Shown here piece after piece: positions 27,801-37,178 of a stretch of 64,000 nt of DNA. The notes beneath the pieces are model-generated. The model saw only the letters and a program-made list of their open reading frames with translations. It searched no databases and was not told where the DNA came from. The stretch spans positions 1-64,000 of the IMG/VR virus record IMGVR_UViG_3300032291_002123. One strand, written 5' to 3'. Made by a program: the position numbers and the translations under genes. The stretch is from a virus. Each line of letters opens with the position of its first letter. The first letter of the stretch is position 1.

Positions 27801-30800
27801 TGGTTGACTGATAGAGGTCTACGCTTTCTAACGATACCTTCCTTGATAGTTCCGTCTGCGGCATAGTGACGAACACGGTCACCAACACGAACAATGTTCT
27901 CGCCATCTCTAGACATGTAAGGAATTTGGTTCACACCAGGGAAGGCACGGTTAGCCTGAATTCTTTCGATAATGTCATTAATCTGAGAACGGCTAACAAT
28001 GTTCTGGCTTGATAAACGTAGCAACAACGAGCCAGTATCAACCTTGCGGTCAACTAGGTCTGCAACGTAACCAATCAAAGCATCTTTAGTAGCATCTCCA
28101 GTTGCTTTAATTCCAGTGTTACCAATGTATTTGGTGTCCAGTTGTTCTGGTGCAAGACTACGAGGAATTGGTAATCCAGTTCCAGGGTGGATTACCTCAG
28201 CCTGACGATTGTTTCCTTGGTTGAACCAGTTTCTTGGGTTACGACCAAACACACCTTTACCTGAGGTATTTCCCCTAATAAGCGGAGCAATCTGGTTCTT
28301 CAAGTGAGTTGAAGAGTGGGTAGAAACGCTAATCTTGTTTACAGTAGTAGTGCCAATTACTTCTCCAGCGGCATTAATTGGAGTCTCACGAACGTAAGTA
28401 ACAAAGTCTTCATTTGGCTTGCGGTGGACAACAATTTCATACTTGTATGTATCTCCACCAGCAGTGGTGAAATCACGAGAAGAAACTATTAAGTCACCGT
28501 TTTCTAACTCCACATGCTTAGGGTAGGTGTTCTTAATGTCCTGAAGAATTGCAGTGCTTCTAGCAACGTGTTGGTTCTGATAGTCGTTTCTTGCTTCTCT
28601 GTTTTGAGCACCCTCTTCAATATCAGACTGCATTGGACGTGCTTCTTTGCCGTAAGCATAGGTAAGTTCCAAGGTTGTGGTGTCATCACCAGCGTATGTT
28701 CTAAATTTGACTTTTTTAGTTGCATCTACATATGCAACTGTTCTTCTACCATCGCTGCCTACGGAGTTGAATACTACACGACCCTCTTCCCTGAGTCTTC
28801 CATCTTCATTGGTTCCAACTAAAATGTCACCAAACTTCAGGTCTGCAACTAACTTAGAAATAGGATTTGAATCCTCAGGGTGTGCTCCGTAAATAGTGGT
28901 GTCCACGCCATTTTGAATTGCATTGTTTCGTGCATCTTCAATTTCGTTGACAGCATCTGCTGCAGAAGTAGCAGGCTGCGTTCTTTCGGCAAGCATGGCT
29001 TGCATTTCGGAAATCTTATTCCTAATCCAAGGTCCGCTTCTAACGTCCATAGGTCTTCTTGCGAACCCGTCGAGAATTGCATCCCGCTTTTCTCGGTCTT
29101 CTGGGTACAAAGCGTAAGCCAACTCAACAAACTTATTTGTCTCTTCTGTAGTTGCATCTAGGGCAGTGCTTACAGGTTCTTTCTCTAGAGTTTGAAGAGC
29201 CGCAATTCTATTGTCTAACTCTGCAGCGGTTATTTTTCCTGCTTGCTGCTGATTGTAGAATTCTGCAAGATAGGCTTCCTTCATTTTGTCGTCAGTTATC
29301 TTGGCATTTACTAGGTCAAAGAATCTACTTACCTGCTCTTGGCTAGGTCTACTAACCTCATCTGCACGAGAATAGTCGTCTTCAATGCCATAACGGTCAA
29401 GAATAGCCTTACGGCGAGCAATTAGAGCAGTAGCAATACGGCTACGGTCATTAGGGTCTCGAATAATCTCAGAAATAGCATTGATTTTATCTGGAGTCAG
29501 AGGAAGCACGGTTGCTCTGGTGTATTGCTTCATCTGGTCATCAGTTAAGCCTTCAAGAATACGCTTACGTCCGTTGTAACCAGGTAGCCAGTGCCAACCA
29601 TTTGGGTTAAGGAAGAAGTCGAGCGAAAAGTTGACACCTTCTCCTTCAAATGAGCCGTCACGAATAGCAGCATCCATCAAAGCCTTTTGCTCTGGGGTGG
29701 CGGTGCGTAGCCACTTATCACGCCCGCCTGCGAGACGGCGTTCACGCCCGTCAGGGCCTTTAGGACCTTGGTCTGGGATTGGGTCCCACATCAGGGCACC
29801 GCCACCGTCAATACGAACGATGTTGCCGTTCTCGTCGATTACGGTGTTGGTTGAGTTGAACGGCCCGTCAATGTGGTCAAGCAAGATGTCAGCAGGTAAT
29901 CCGTGACGAACAGCCTCAAGAATCGGGTTCTTAGGGTCGCTATCCCAGTGGAGTGCTCGGTCATAAGTGGTTCCATCAGTTGCTGCAGGGATAAACTCTG
30001 TGACAACAAATTCTTGTCTGAGACCAGCAAAGCCAAGGTCTCTGGTTCCACGCTGAGGCTTAGACGCTCTAACGCCCATTGCACGGTAGAAGGCTTGGGC
30101 AGCAATTTCTTGGTCTTTTGCTCTCCAACCCCAACTATCGTCTTCGCTAATATCAAAACTCTTAACTACATACTTCTTACCAGTAGCAGGGTCTTGCATC
30201 AAAAATGGTGCATTAACTCCACCGCTAATTTCGCCAGGCAATGAAATAAAAGAGTCCAAGTCAATCTCGGTGTTTGCGTGAGCAATAATAGATGACACTG
30301 ATTCTGGAGTCATCAATCCAACTTGGTTTAGAGCGGCTTCGTCAACTGGTTGACGTAGGCTGGTAACACGCTTCTTCACTAACTCGTTAGTGTCTACACC
30401 TTGGTACTGTAGAGCATCACGGATTGCAAGAATATCTGTGGTTTGCACATAACTTGTGTCGTTGAACCTAAGTTGAACTGAAAGTCTACGGTTGTTCAAA
30501 GCATCAACAAATCCGTCTTCTAGAGCCTTGCCGTCAAAGTTATTTGCAATATATGCAGCACTGCTTGCTCCGCCATCTAAACGTTTTTGTGTAGCATCAA
30601 CGGAGTTGGGGTTATAAGTTCCGCCTAATACGTTGTCTTGTCCGTCATCTAAGTCGAACACTTCATTGTTAGACAGAAGCGGGAATCTTGGTATCCCGTT
30701 ATTATTTCTAAATTGATTAGGTTTTCTAACGCTATTTACTACTTGTGCTACTGTGTCGTAACTGCTATCTTCCATGCCACGAAGTTCTGCTTCAGGCAAT

Positions 30801-33800
30801 CCTCGAGTTACCCTATTAGAAGTCAATCCCTCTTGAGCAAGTAGTTTGTCCATCTCAGCAATTAAGTCTGCTTTAGGGTTAGGCATTGCCTTTACTGCGT
30901 CAGCATTTGCCGTTCCACCGTTAATACCGTCTACGGTTGGAACAATCCACTTATTGTATTCTTTTGTTCCAATTTGACTGATAAGCGCTTGAACAATGGT
31001 TTTAGGCGCAAGGTATCCGATTTCTGGCTTGCCGTATTTTCTACCAAAATTCAGTTCAGCAAAATTTTCAGTCACAGGTTGCTTGTTGCTGCTAAGCGCA
31101 TTAACAAGAGAGTTTTTAAGTTCGTCTTCGCTAAACCTACGAGCCAAAATTTGGGAATCGTACTGCCAGCCATCAGGCTCGTCTTTGCCAAACAATTCTT
31201 TATAGTTAGTGAATTTAACAATAGGGACATTAAATTCAGTGTCGTCATTAATTAGTTCGGTGTTTTTACCAATAAGATTTAGCGGCTTTTCAGGCAGAGA
31301 AGTGTCACCGTAAGGGCTTCTCTTAACGGTCTTAAAAGAATCCTTAGCAAAAGGCTTAGGACGCTCTATACGATTGTCTACGTTATCTAGTTGTTCCTTG
31401 TTATTTTCTAACAAAGTAATAAGTTCGTCCCTAAAACTAATAACGTTTTCGTAAGTCTCGATGTTCCTTCTGCGGAAATAATCACCGATGTTAGGGTTTG
31501 CAGTTACCTGAGCGTCATACTTATCTTTAAAATCAGCAAGTTGACTTCTCTGCTCTTTAATAGCATTGATTACATCATCCGCTGACCTGCCGTCTTTGTA
31601 TGACATGTCAGTAATCATTCTTCTAAGAGAGTGAGAGTCTATTTCTCCCGCTTTTTTCTCAACGAAGTTTTTCATAAATGCAGGGTAATCTTCGCCAGCA
31701 ACAGGATTGTCGCCTCTTGTATAGTCGTTTCTGACTCTTTCCATTAATCCGTTAAAACCTTCGTCTACGGTGTAAAGAGGTCCTGTCATATCGCCAGAGC
31801 CAGTTCTATACCCAGTAGGGTCTAGTGGCAAGTCAAATCTCTCCAAACTTCTTTGGGTGCCGCCAAGTTTAAAAATTCTGTCTGATTTGAACCAGCCGTT
31901 ATCACGCATGACATCATAGATTGGAGCCTTCATCATCCAAAGAACTTTTTCCGCTTGACTTTTGTTGTGACGGTCAGGGTCTGCTGGGTCAATTCCCTTA
32001 GAGTTATTAGCGCCCATACCAGTTAAGGTACCGCTGTGGGCAAAGTGGCGACCAGACTTTTCTACAGCCAAACGTGCAAACGTAATGCTTGCTCCACCGA
32101 TACCGTCTTGTTGGTAACGAGGGTAGGTTTTCAACATGCCTGGAGTTACTGAATACTTAAAGTCAGCACCTCGGGCTGCTTCACCAGTCCAGTTAACGGA
32201 TACGTAACCTGCGTTAGCACCGATGCTTCCGTCTTTTTTAATAGTTTTTGTATAAGCAGTGCTGCCATCCCATTTCATAAAGTAGACTTTTCCACTCTTA
32301 GAAACGTATAAGCCTTCCATACTGACAACTTTTTCTTCGCCATTTTCGGCATCTCTGTTGTTAGCCGATGTGAGGATAGAATCCTCAAAAACTACAAAGT
32401 TACTAATGCGGTCTGCTTCTCCAGAGCCAAACCTATAGTCTTCTCCCCTAGCCTCTGAGTTGGCTACTAATTTTTGGATAGTTTTAGTGGTAGCAAAAGC
32501 CATGTTGTAGTTGAACTCGTAAGCACTAGTGTTGCCACCTTGCGCTGCAGACTTCAAGTTTTTCAGTGCGTTATTTCTAGCGGTTACTAGGCTTCTCAGA
32601 ATCGTTTTCTGAGAGTCGCTCAACTTACTGCGGTCAATAGTTCTGGTGTTTAGTTGGATATCTGCTAGTCGGTCACCAGCAATTGTTGCCGACATGTCTG
32701 GTTGGTTTTGCTCCAACTTTTCAAAGTTCATTGGTGCAGTTCTGACTAGTTCGCCTAGTCTGCTATTAAACGGGAACAGTGGATTCTCGTTAATTTCTAC
32801 TTCATGCCACTCTTCGTCTCTAGCCATTTGCGCCCAGATGTTGTCATACAAGGTTTTAAGAGCGGTTGTGTATTCTTCTGGAGTCTGAGCAAGTTCTGCT
32901 CTGTTATAGAAATAATCTATTTTGTCTGCGGTGAAAAACTCGGTAATGTCTTCGTCAGCGAGCATCTCATCGACCAGTTGCCTAAATTTCTGCAGGTGGG
33001 TGTCTTGGCTTGGGTTGTCGCCTAAGTCTTCGTCTCCGCCTTCAGGAGTAGAATCCATACGCTGAACTGACTCTGACTCTAAAGCGCTCGGCGCTGTTTT
33101 CTTAGCCTTGTTCTTCTTTACAACGTTGGCGATAGAGTCAACAAGTTGTGCAATGTCCCCGACCTCAAACTTGAGGTTTTCGTTCTTTAGGTAGCCGTTG
33201 ATTAGAGAGTTGGCAACCTGCTGCAAAGTGTCTACAGTCTGAGCAGTGCTGGTTGAGTTGGTTAGGTTAGAAATTACTTGGCTAACGTTAATTACGTTGT
33301 CTTTGTCTTTAGACAAAGTAGGAGACTTAAGCATGGCATCGCCTAGGTCGTCAACGTCTAGAGCAAAACTCTCTGTGCTTTCAATGCGAGGAGTGCCAGA
33401 ATCTGGATTAACGTTAGTGCTTAATGACTTACCAGCAGTTCTTCCATACCAATAAAGGTCTATGGCTGCTTCACTAGCCTCACTGCTTGAAGCAATTCCA
33501 AACACTCTATCCCTGCCACCAGAGTGATAGAAGTCGCTGTAGTCCATTCCTAGGTTAGAAAGTTTTTCTAGAGCAGAAGAAGTCTCTCCCTGAGCGAGAA
33601 GCCTATCGATTTCTGCGAAACGTTTTGCAAACTTACGTTGCTGCTTAGGGACACCATTAGCGCCGTTTATCAATAGTTCACGAGATGCTCTTACAAAATT
33701 CTTAGCGTCTTGATTTACATCCCCTGTTGCTGGAACGTTAATTAGTGCGTCAGAACTAGGAAGGATTTGTCCTAATTCTTTACCTCTATCCATTCGCTCA

Positions 33801-36484
33801 GAATAGACAGATGAAGGAATGACGCCATCGACTTTTAGTCGGTCTGCTGACCACTCATCTGGGATATTAGAGATTCCCTCAGTTCTGCGACCAACTCGGC
33901 TTTCTCCGCCAAGGTCTTCGTCTCCCAGTCGTCCGACAGAATCAACTCTGTCACGACTCTGTCTTGCGAGTTCACGTTGTTTTCTTGCTCTGCCACGGTC
34001 TCCAGTACCTCCTGTGTCGATGTATTGCTTGTTGCTTAGTTTAAATATACCTTGCTGGTTACGGTCTTGTCCAGCGGTTTCTGCTTCGGCTTGGTTAGCC
34101 TCAGGGAAAAGTTCGATAACGTCGAGAGTTACCTCGTTGTTGTCCTTGTCGTGCCAAGTGCCGAGTTTAAAGCCGTCACGGAACTTAGCCTTGTTGTCGT
34201 CTAGATACTTAGCAAGCGCCAAGTTACCTAGTTTTTCGTCAAAGAAAACTGTGTCTATAACTTCTTCGTTGTCTCCCTGTAAGGCTACAGAGATACCCTT
34301 ACGAGGCTGCTTCAAGGTCATAGGGTCTAGAGTTGCACCGCTTTTACGACCTGTAATCTTCTGAATGCTGTCTGCTTTACCAACTACTTTAGGTTTAGCA
34401 GCCTTGCCTTCGCCTTTATTTTTGAAGTGCTCTAGAAGAGAGTTAGCAAGGCGGTCATAAAGGTCAGCCTTGTCTACTTCACCGTTAGCGCCAGCCTCTT
34501 CAATGAGGTCAGACATATACATAGCGGTGTCACGTGCTTGCAGAATGTTTTCGTCTTCAGAGCCAGCGTTGTTGATGTCAATGCCAGAGTCTTCTAGTTT
34601 CTTAAGAACGCCATCTAAACCAGACTGCTCTGCCTCTAGACGAGCCTTTTCTGCTGGCTTCTTCTTGTTTACTTTGTCTATGTTACGCAGTGCAGTTGCA
34701 GCAGAAGTAATTCTGTTAGAAGCACCACGCTCTTCTGGGGATAGGAAGTTTTTGCGCTGTGACTCTTCGGCAAGAATCTTGTCTTGAGAATACTTAGGAG
34801 ACTTGTCTAGAAGAGGCTGAATGTCTGCGCTAGAAGCACCAGAATCAATTGCCTTTGCAATCTCGCCATCGGTGTCATAAACAGCCAAGTTTGACTTGGC
34901 GCTATCAATCAGACGCTCATTGTTATCAGCAATAATGTTCGGTGCTATTTCCTCGAACTGCTCTAGGCTATCTACTTGGTTGTTTGCGCCGTTGCCAATA
35001 ACAATTAGCCCTCTGCCTTGCGGCTTTGCGTAGAAAGAGTTTCCGTCAAGGATACCGATGGTTTCGTTTTCTTTGCCAACGACTGGATACCAAGCCATCT
35101 TGTCGTCGCTGCTAGGTGTGAACGTGCCCTCTAGAAGCGATTGAGCGACTGACTCATAAGCGGCAAACTTAGTGCTGAAGTTGTCAACTTCGTCAATCTT
35201 TGCCAACTCAGCGTCGACGTTCTTCTTAAGTTCAGCATCAGGGTTATCTCCGAATAGCGACTCTGCTAGTTCTGGATTTGCTTCGGTAATGGTGTCTTGG
35301 AAATTTTTACGGCGACGGTCATAGAAGTCGTCTTTAGGTGCTGGAGAACCTAGGTCTTCGTCAGCAGGTGTTTCTGAAGATTTCTTAGTTAATGAGTCTA
35401 GGTTGCGCTTGTATTGTTCGTAAGCGGCATTACCCTCTTTGCTTAAGTCGTTGCCGCCATTAATGCTTTCTTGGACGTCAATTCCGACTGGAGTTTCGAA
35501 GTCCCTTACGATTTCTTCGTACTCTTCTTCGCCTCTTTGAGTAATTTTCTTGTCAATCGTAATCATCACTGTGCCGAGGTCTGGCTCGTGAGTTACTGCA
35601 ACTACCTTGCCACCATTGTGCGCCAAATCTGGGTCTGACTCAGTGTCTCTGTTGTCTATTAAAACATCTCCGACAACTACATCTTTTGCTAATTTCTGTG
35701 CGGCATAGGCTACCTGAGGCTCTCTAGGTGCAGGTGCTTCTTCGGCTTCCTGCTCCTGAGGGAAAAACCTTTCTCTAAGTTTCTTAATTGACTCACTTTC
35801 CTTAGCCATATCCTCCGGTGTTGGACGACCACGTCCATCGATGTACCTAGGGTTGTTCGTCCACCAGTCATCTCGTATGTATTTAGACAAGTCAACATTT
35901 TGCTTTTGCATCTCTTCTAGGTCAGCCTCGTCAATCTGGGCAATGACTTTTTTGCTTTCGTAAGCAGGTGCATCTAGACGAGCCTTAACCTGAACGTCTT
36001 TTTCTTCGGCAGTTACAGGGTTGTCAATGACGTCTTGGTCTTCAGGAGTTAGGTCAGTTCGAACAAGGTCAGCAAACTTAGGGATGCCGTCGCTAGGAAC
36101 TAATCCCTTAACCTTGTTTCCGTTGACGTCGATGTTCTTAGAAACTAGGTAGTTCTCGTCTAGGGTGGCAGCAACCTGCTCGATTGACTCGCTAGGGAAT
36201 TCGTAGACGCCAGTACCTAGGATTGGGTCGTTGTTGACGTAAAAACGTCCATAACCCTCACGGTCAGAGTTTCCAAGGAACTTACCAACAGTAGAAGCAA
36301 TTTGACCTAGTTTGTCTAAGAAACTGAGTTTAGAGTCTCTACCCATCTCGACCCAGCGACCAAGACGGTCACGCAACTGACTCTTAACACGGAGGCTACG
36401 AGCGAGAGAAGAGTTGCCGCCAACGGCTACTAGAGACTTTAGTGGTGGAAGGTTGGAGTCTTTGCCCTGAGGGTCAACAGCCAT
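24884..36484 (-). CDS. Giant polyvalent effector-like protein 2 (kinases, RelA/SpoT-like)
   Basis: 3866 aa; AGGAG before ATG 36484. Visible modules: residues 38-44 RDRLGRW with a following segment homologous to giant 1 (DPILGTGVYEFP); ~1355-1500 a GNAT-like region (RYQQDGIGGASITFARL, HSGTLTGMGANNSKG); ~2065-2310 a HipA/PI4K-like kinase, with KYVVKSF (Lys), DILLDHIDGPFNSTNTVID (catalytic loop) and IVRIDGGGAL (metal Asp); ~2550-2620 and 2865-2930 small beta barrels; ~3236-3510 a zeta-toxin kinase with Walker A GGGPASGKG and HEESS, YDGTG, GRHVPG; ~3640-3862 a RelA/SpoT-like domain (DSLARKI, AIRYTMVV, YRGINMKL, VEFQMHTPES). Four EDLG linkers separate modules. By position it is probably a virion-borne ejected protein. 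Confidence 0.85.
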   Translation of the reverse strand: MAVDPQGKDSNLPPLKSLVAVGGNSSLARSLRVKSQLRDRLGRWVEMGRDSKLSFLDKLGQIASTVGKFLGNSDREGYGRFYVNNDPILGTGVYEFPSESIEQVAATLDENYLVSKNIDVNGNKVKGLVPSDGIPKFADLVRTDLTPEDQDVIDNPVTAEEKDVQVKARLDAPAYESKKVIAQIDEADLEEMQKQNVDLSKYIRDDWWTNNPRYIDGRGRPTPEDMAKESESIKKLRERFFPQEQEAEEAPAPREPQVAYAAQKLAKDVVVGDVLIDNRDTESDPDLAHNGGKVVAVTHEPDLGTVMITIDKKITQRGEEEYEEIVRDFETPVGIDVQESINGGNDLSKEGNAAYEQYKRNLDSLTKKSSETPADEDLGSPAPKDDFYDRRRKNFQDTITEANPELAESLFGDNPDAELKKNVDAELAKIDEVDNFSTKFAAYESVAQSLLEGTFTPSSDDKMAWYPVVGKENETIGILDGNSFYAKPQGRGLIVIGNGANNQVDSLEQFEEIAPNIIADNNERLIDSAKSNLAVYDTDGEIAKAIDSGASSADIQPLLDKSPKYSQDKILAEESQRKNFLSPEERGASNRITSAATALRNIDKVNKKKPAEKARLEAEQSGLDGVLKKLEDSGIDINNAGSEDENILQARDTAMYMSDLIEEAGANGEVDKADLYDRLANSLLEHFKNKGEGKAAKPKVVGKADSIQKITGRKSGATLDPMTLKQPRKGISVALQGDNEEVIDTVFFDEKLGNLALAKYLDDNKAKFRDGFKLGTWHDKDNNEVTLDVIELFPEANQAEAETAGQDRNQQGIFKLSNKQYIDTGGTGDRGRARKQRELARQSRDRVDSVGRLGDEDLGGESRVGRRTEGISNIPDEWSADRLKVDGVIPSSVYSERMDRGKELGQILPSSDALINVPATGDVNQDAKNFVRASRELLINGANGVPKQQRKFAKRFAEIDRLLAQGETSSALEKLSNLGMDYSDFYHSGGRDRVFGIASSSEASEAAIDLYWYGRTAGKSLSTNVNPDSGTPRIESTESFALDVDDLGDAMLKSPTLSKDKDNVINVSQVISNLTNSTSTAQTVDTLQQVANSLINGYLKNENLKFEVGDIAQLVDSIANVVKKNKAKKTAPSALESESVQRMDSTPEGGDEDLGDNPSQDTHLQKFRQLVDEMLADEDITEFFTADKIDYFYNRAELAQTPEEYTTALKTLYDNIWAQMARDEEWHEVEINENPLFPFNSRLGELVRTAPMNFEKLEQNQPDMSATIAGDRLADIQLNTRTIDRSKLSDSQKTILRSLVTARNNALKNLKSAAQGGNTSAYEFNYNMAFATTKTIQKLVANSEARGEDYRFGSGEADRISNFVVFEDSILTSANNRDAENGEEKVVSMEGLYVSKSGKVYFMKWDGSTAYTKTIKKDGSIGANAGYVSVNWTGEAARGADFKYSVTPGMLKTYPRYQQDGIGGASITFARLAVEKSGRHFAHSGTLTGMGANNSKGIDPADPDRHNKSQAEKVLWMMKAPIYDVMRDNGWFKSDRIFKLGGTQRSLERFDLPLDPTGYRTGSGDMTGPLYTVDEGFNGLMERVRNDYTRGDNPVAGEDYPAFMKNFVEKKAGEIDSHSLRRMITDMSYKDGRSADDVINAIKEQRSQLADFKDKYDAQVTANPNIGDYFRRRNIETYENVISFRDELITLLENNKEQLDNVDNRIERPKPFAKDSFKTVKRSPYGDTSLPEKPLNLIGKNTELINDDTEFNVPIVKFTNYKELFGKDEPDGWQYDSQILARRFSEDELKNSLVNALSSNKQPVTENFAELNFGRKYGKPEIGYLAPKTIVQALISQIGTKEYNKWIVPTVDGINGGTANADAVKAMPNPKADLIAEMDKLLAQEGLTSNRVTRGLPEAELRGMEDSSYDTVAQVVNSVRKPNQFRNNNGIPRFPLLSNNEVFDLDDGQDNVLGGTYNPNSVDATQKRLDGGASSAAYIANNFDGKALEDGFVDALNNRRLSVQLRFNDTSYVQTTDILAIRDALQYQGVDTNELVKKRVTSLRQPVDEAALNQVGLMTPESVSSIIAHANTEIDLDSFISLPGEISGGVNAPFLMQDPATGKKYVVKSFDISEDDSWGWRAKDQEIAAQAFYRAMGVRASKPQRGTRDLGFAGLRQEFVVTEFIPAATDGTTYDRALHWDSDPKNPILEAVRHGLPADILLDHIDGPFNSTNTVIDENGNIVRIDGGGALMWDPIPDQGPKGPDGRERRLAGGRDKWLRTATPEQKALMDAAIRDGSFEGEGVNFSLDFFLNPNGWHWLPGYNGRKRILEGLTDDQMKQYTRATVLPLTPDKINAISEIIRDPNDRSRIATALIARRKAILDRYGIEDDYSRADEVSRPSQEQVSRFFDLVNAKITDDKMKEAYLAEFYNQQQAGKITAAELDNRIAALQTLEKEPVSTALDATTEETNKFVELAYALYPEDREKRDAILDGFARRPMDVRSGPWIRNKISEMQAMLAERTQPATSAADAVNEIEDARNNAIQNGVDTTIYGAHPEDSNPISKLVADLKFGDILVGTNEDGRLREEGRVVFNSVGSDGRRTVAYVDATKKVKFRTYAGDDTTTLELTYAYGKEARPMQSDIEEGAQNREARNDYQNQHVARSTAILQDIKNTYPKHVELENGDLIVSSRDFTTAGGDTYKYEIVVHRKPNEDFVTYVRETPINAAGEVIGTTTVNKISVSTHSSTHLKNQIAPLIRGNTSGKGVFGRNPRNWFNQGNNRQAEVIHPGTGLPIPRSLAPEQLDTKYIGNTGIKATGDATKDALIGYVADLVDRKVDTGSLLLRLSSQNIVSRSQINDIIERIQANRAFPGVNQIPYMSRDGENIVRVGDRVRHYAADGTIKEGIVRKRRPLSVNQKPGGTYSYSDVLVVKFDGRAQGTPIVAKHLEILRRADGSPASISGEQPEVITEPPFLPLPQSVLDAGVTVEDVDNNVRVYKSASTGRSGRITKMPRAYASQDDSYSTQLWMSGEGQSYLPAYSTQIFSDRNIAQAAVLNWLSDDPTKPEPDFEFPRSAQNPEDEDLGDSVSRVVVDQPPASKFMQLAQDNMIEENNVLEDGSFNISFNSIDGVPDGTLPIYHVSKTKILKSKKIAYWLDPKDLGDKEKATYIKVPRTASDEEIKQIILKNAEDRLLFASETENGKNTYRLTLDDGTVLEDELDYEAYNSMFSSTVTGGHMVRDGKGNLVFDEDRVKAQKKIIEKLLAGIEPPKGRKPKMFFLGGGPASGKGGFTKYDKKTGKPGELAKKYGIPPVREIDDVTGEEAAMPAGLTPGAVVIDPDTIKILLPEVREMHARQMMRRVEKSLGLRAIFRTGEEDGKWAENSHEESSMLAKMLQQAALQRGLDIVYDGTGDGKRKSIEKKLVEAKKKDYDTVGLYMTTDLPVAIGSAKLRKDRTGRHVPGTTQNDIYFTLSNLLNPDNPDGNVASLFDSWNLIYRQPKEVDKATGDVIKPDAYIDVAHTNESGELKYDQPALWSSFMGLSKLSKEEIEGVVAKGEEFYREKKAERQREERIRLREAGKNKIEASDLEDSDPRVLEIRSAIATLSTQTGLTTQAIAQNRELLSMILDNAPISEINARANEIRNGRTNGSNQDVFKKIEIPPLVKEEPIKKTYSPEAVEAAKKVRSRAEQLEPEITNTMVTLANYFKGDLTSLANRLKTTDSLARKIEGDAVNEYNGNFDLAAEKLSDAIRYTMVVDNARYTEATSALINRFEDMGYKVIPKNFWEPKNSYKNTYRGINMKLTKNGVTVEFQMHTPESLKIKSELHPILKQYRVINIDKNNIDPNLLKRKELLYEQMIGIAGKIPDPEGYGKLLKLGKLTEQRFRLEAG
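24900..25560 (-). other. RelA/SpoT-like C-terminal domain, copy B
   Basis: Residues ~3642-3862 of giant protein 2. YRGIN and EFQMHT correspond to the GYRG(L/I)H and EVQIRT motifs of (p)ppGpp synthetases, and DAIRYTMVV to the DLIGIR segment. It is nearly identical in layout to the C-terminus of giant protein 1. Confidence 0.7.
25960..26780 (-). other. Zeta-toxin kinase domain within giant protein 2
   Basis: MFFLGGGPASGKGGF gives a P-loop. It is followed by VVIDPDTIKILLPE, HEESSMLAKMLQQAALQRG, LDIVYDGTG, and an arginine segment LRKDRTGRHVP, the order found in the zeta toxin/UDP-GlcNAc kinase family. Substrate is not predictable from sequence. Confidence 0.85.
29560..30290 (-). other. HipA/PI4K-like kinase domain within giant protein 2
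   Basis: About residues 2065-2310. It keeps a nucleotide-binding Lys strand (KKYVVKSFDI), the catalytic D-x-x-x-x-N (DGPFNSTN) and the D-G metal motif (RIDGGGAL). The arrangement fits HipA/phosphatidylinositol-kinase-like protein kinases. Confidence 0.75.
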
Positions 36485-36555
36485 GAAATTAACTCCTGGT
36501 TAGTTAAACTGCGTAGTTGTATAACCTAAAGTATAGCAATCAAATAGTGTGCTTA

Positions 36556-36954
36556 TTATTCAACAGCGCCATCCGGCAAAGTTGTGTAGCGACTAATGTC
36601 AGGGTAATTGCCTTCATACTTAAAAGGTGCATAATTATTATACACCTCTCCGATGGCTAGCATTACAGACACAGGGTCATTAATGTCTTTTGGATAGCGA
36701 CCAAAGTGCGAGAACTGAATGTATTTATCTTCTTCTGGCACTCCGTCGCCCAAGTCATTAACGTTTGGGTTTAAGAACCACCTGACATTGAAGTCATTAA
36801 TTTTTCCTTCACCGTCAATCTGGTAATACTCAATCACCTGTGAGTTATTTAAGGTGACAGTCCATCGGCTTTTTTCTAGGCTGCCGTCTTTAACTGCGGC
36901 ATCGTATTTCTTTTGGTCATCTCGAAGTTTCTTTTCAAATTCTTTGTCGTCCAT
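36556..36954 (-). CDS. Hypothetical protein, 132 aa
   Basis: Not recognised. Highly charged N-terminus (EFEKKLRDDQKKYD), then a beta-rich body (SRWTVTLNNSQVIEYYQIDG). Its ATG overlaps the stop of the 71-aa gene by one base (TAATG), so the two are translationally coupled between the two giant genes. Confidence 0.7.
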   Translation of the reverse strand: MDDKEFEKKLRDDQKKYDAAVKDGSLEKSRWTVTLNNSQVIEYYQIDGEGKINDFNVRWFLNPNVNDLGDGVPEEDKYIQFSHFGRYPKDINDPVSVMLAIGEVYNNYAPFKYEGNYPDISRYTTLPDGAVE

Positions 36955-37169
36955 TATTTTGAATCCTTAAATGCTTGGGGAAACGCTTCTTTGGCGGTTT
37001 TCTCGTCTACTTCCTCAAGCCAGCCGTCACCTAGGACTAAAAACTTAGATACGGTGTCGGTATCACTCCAGCGAGTTTTATACCAAGACTGCTCTATACC
37101 AGATTTTAGGTCAAAACGGTAGACATTGATTGGAATGCCGCCCGAATTGGTCGAAAAGAAATATCTCAT
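36954..37169 (-). CDS. Small protein paired with giant protein 1 (MRYF family, copy A)
   Basis: 71 aa, paralog of the gene at 24645-24869. Shared features are MRYF at the start, YRFD-K/S-GIE-SWYK--W in the middle and TAKEAFP-AFK at the end. It starts 10 nt after the giant protein 1 stop. The pairing of this gene with a RelA/SpoT-terminated giant protein is repeated twice in the window. Confidence 0.75.
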   Translation of the reverse strand: MRYFFSTNSGGIPINVYRFDLKSGIEQSWYKTRWSDTDTVSKFLVLGDGWLEEVDEKTAKEAFPQAFKDSK

Positions 37170-37178
37170 GTTTTTATC

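Noticed and set aside
33819-34364. Plus-strand 181-aa Ser/Leu-rich ORF
   Set aside because: Mirror frame of giant protein 2, with Ser/Leu/Arg bias typical of antisense frames and no promoter.
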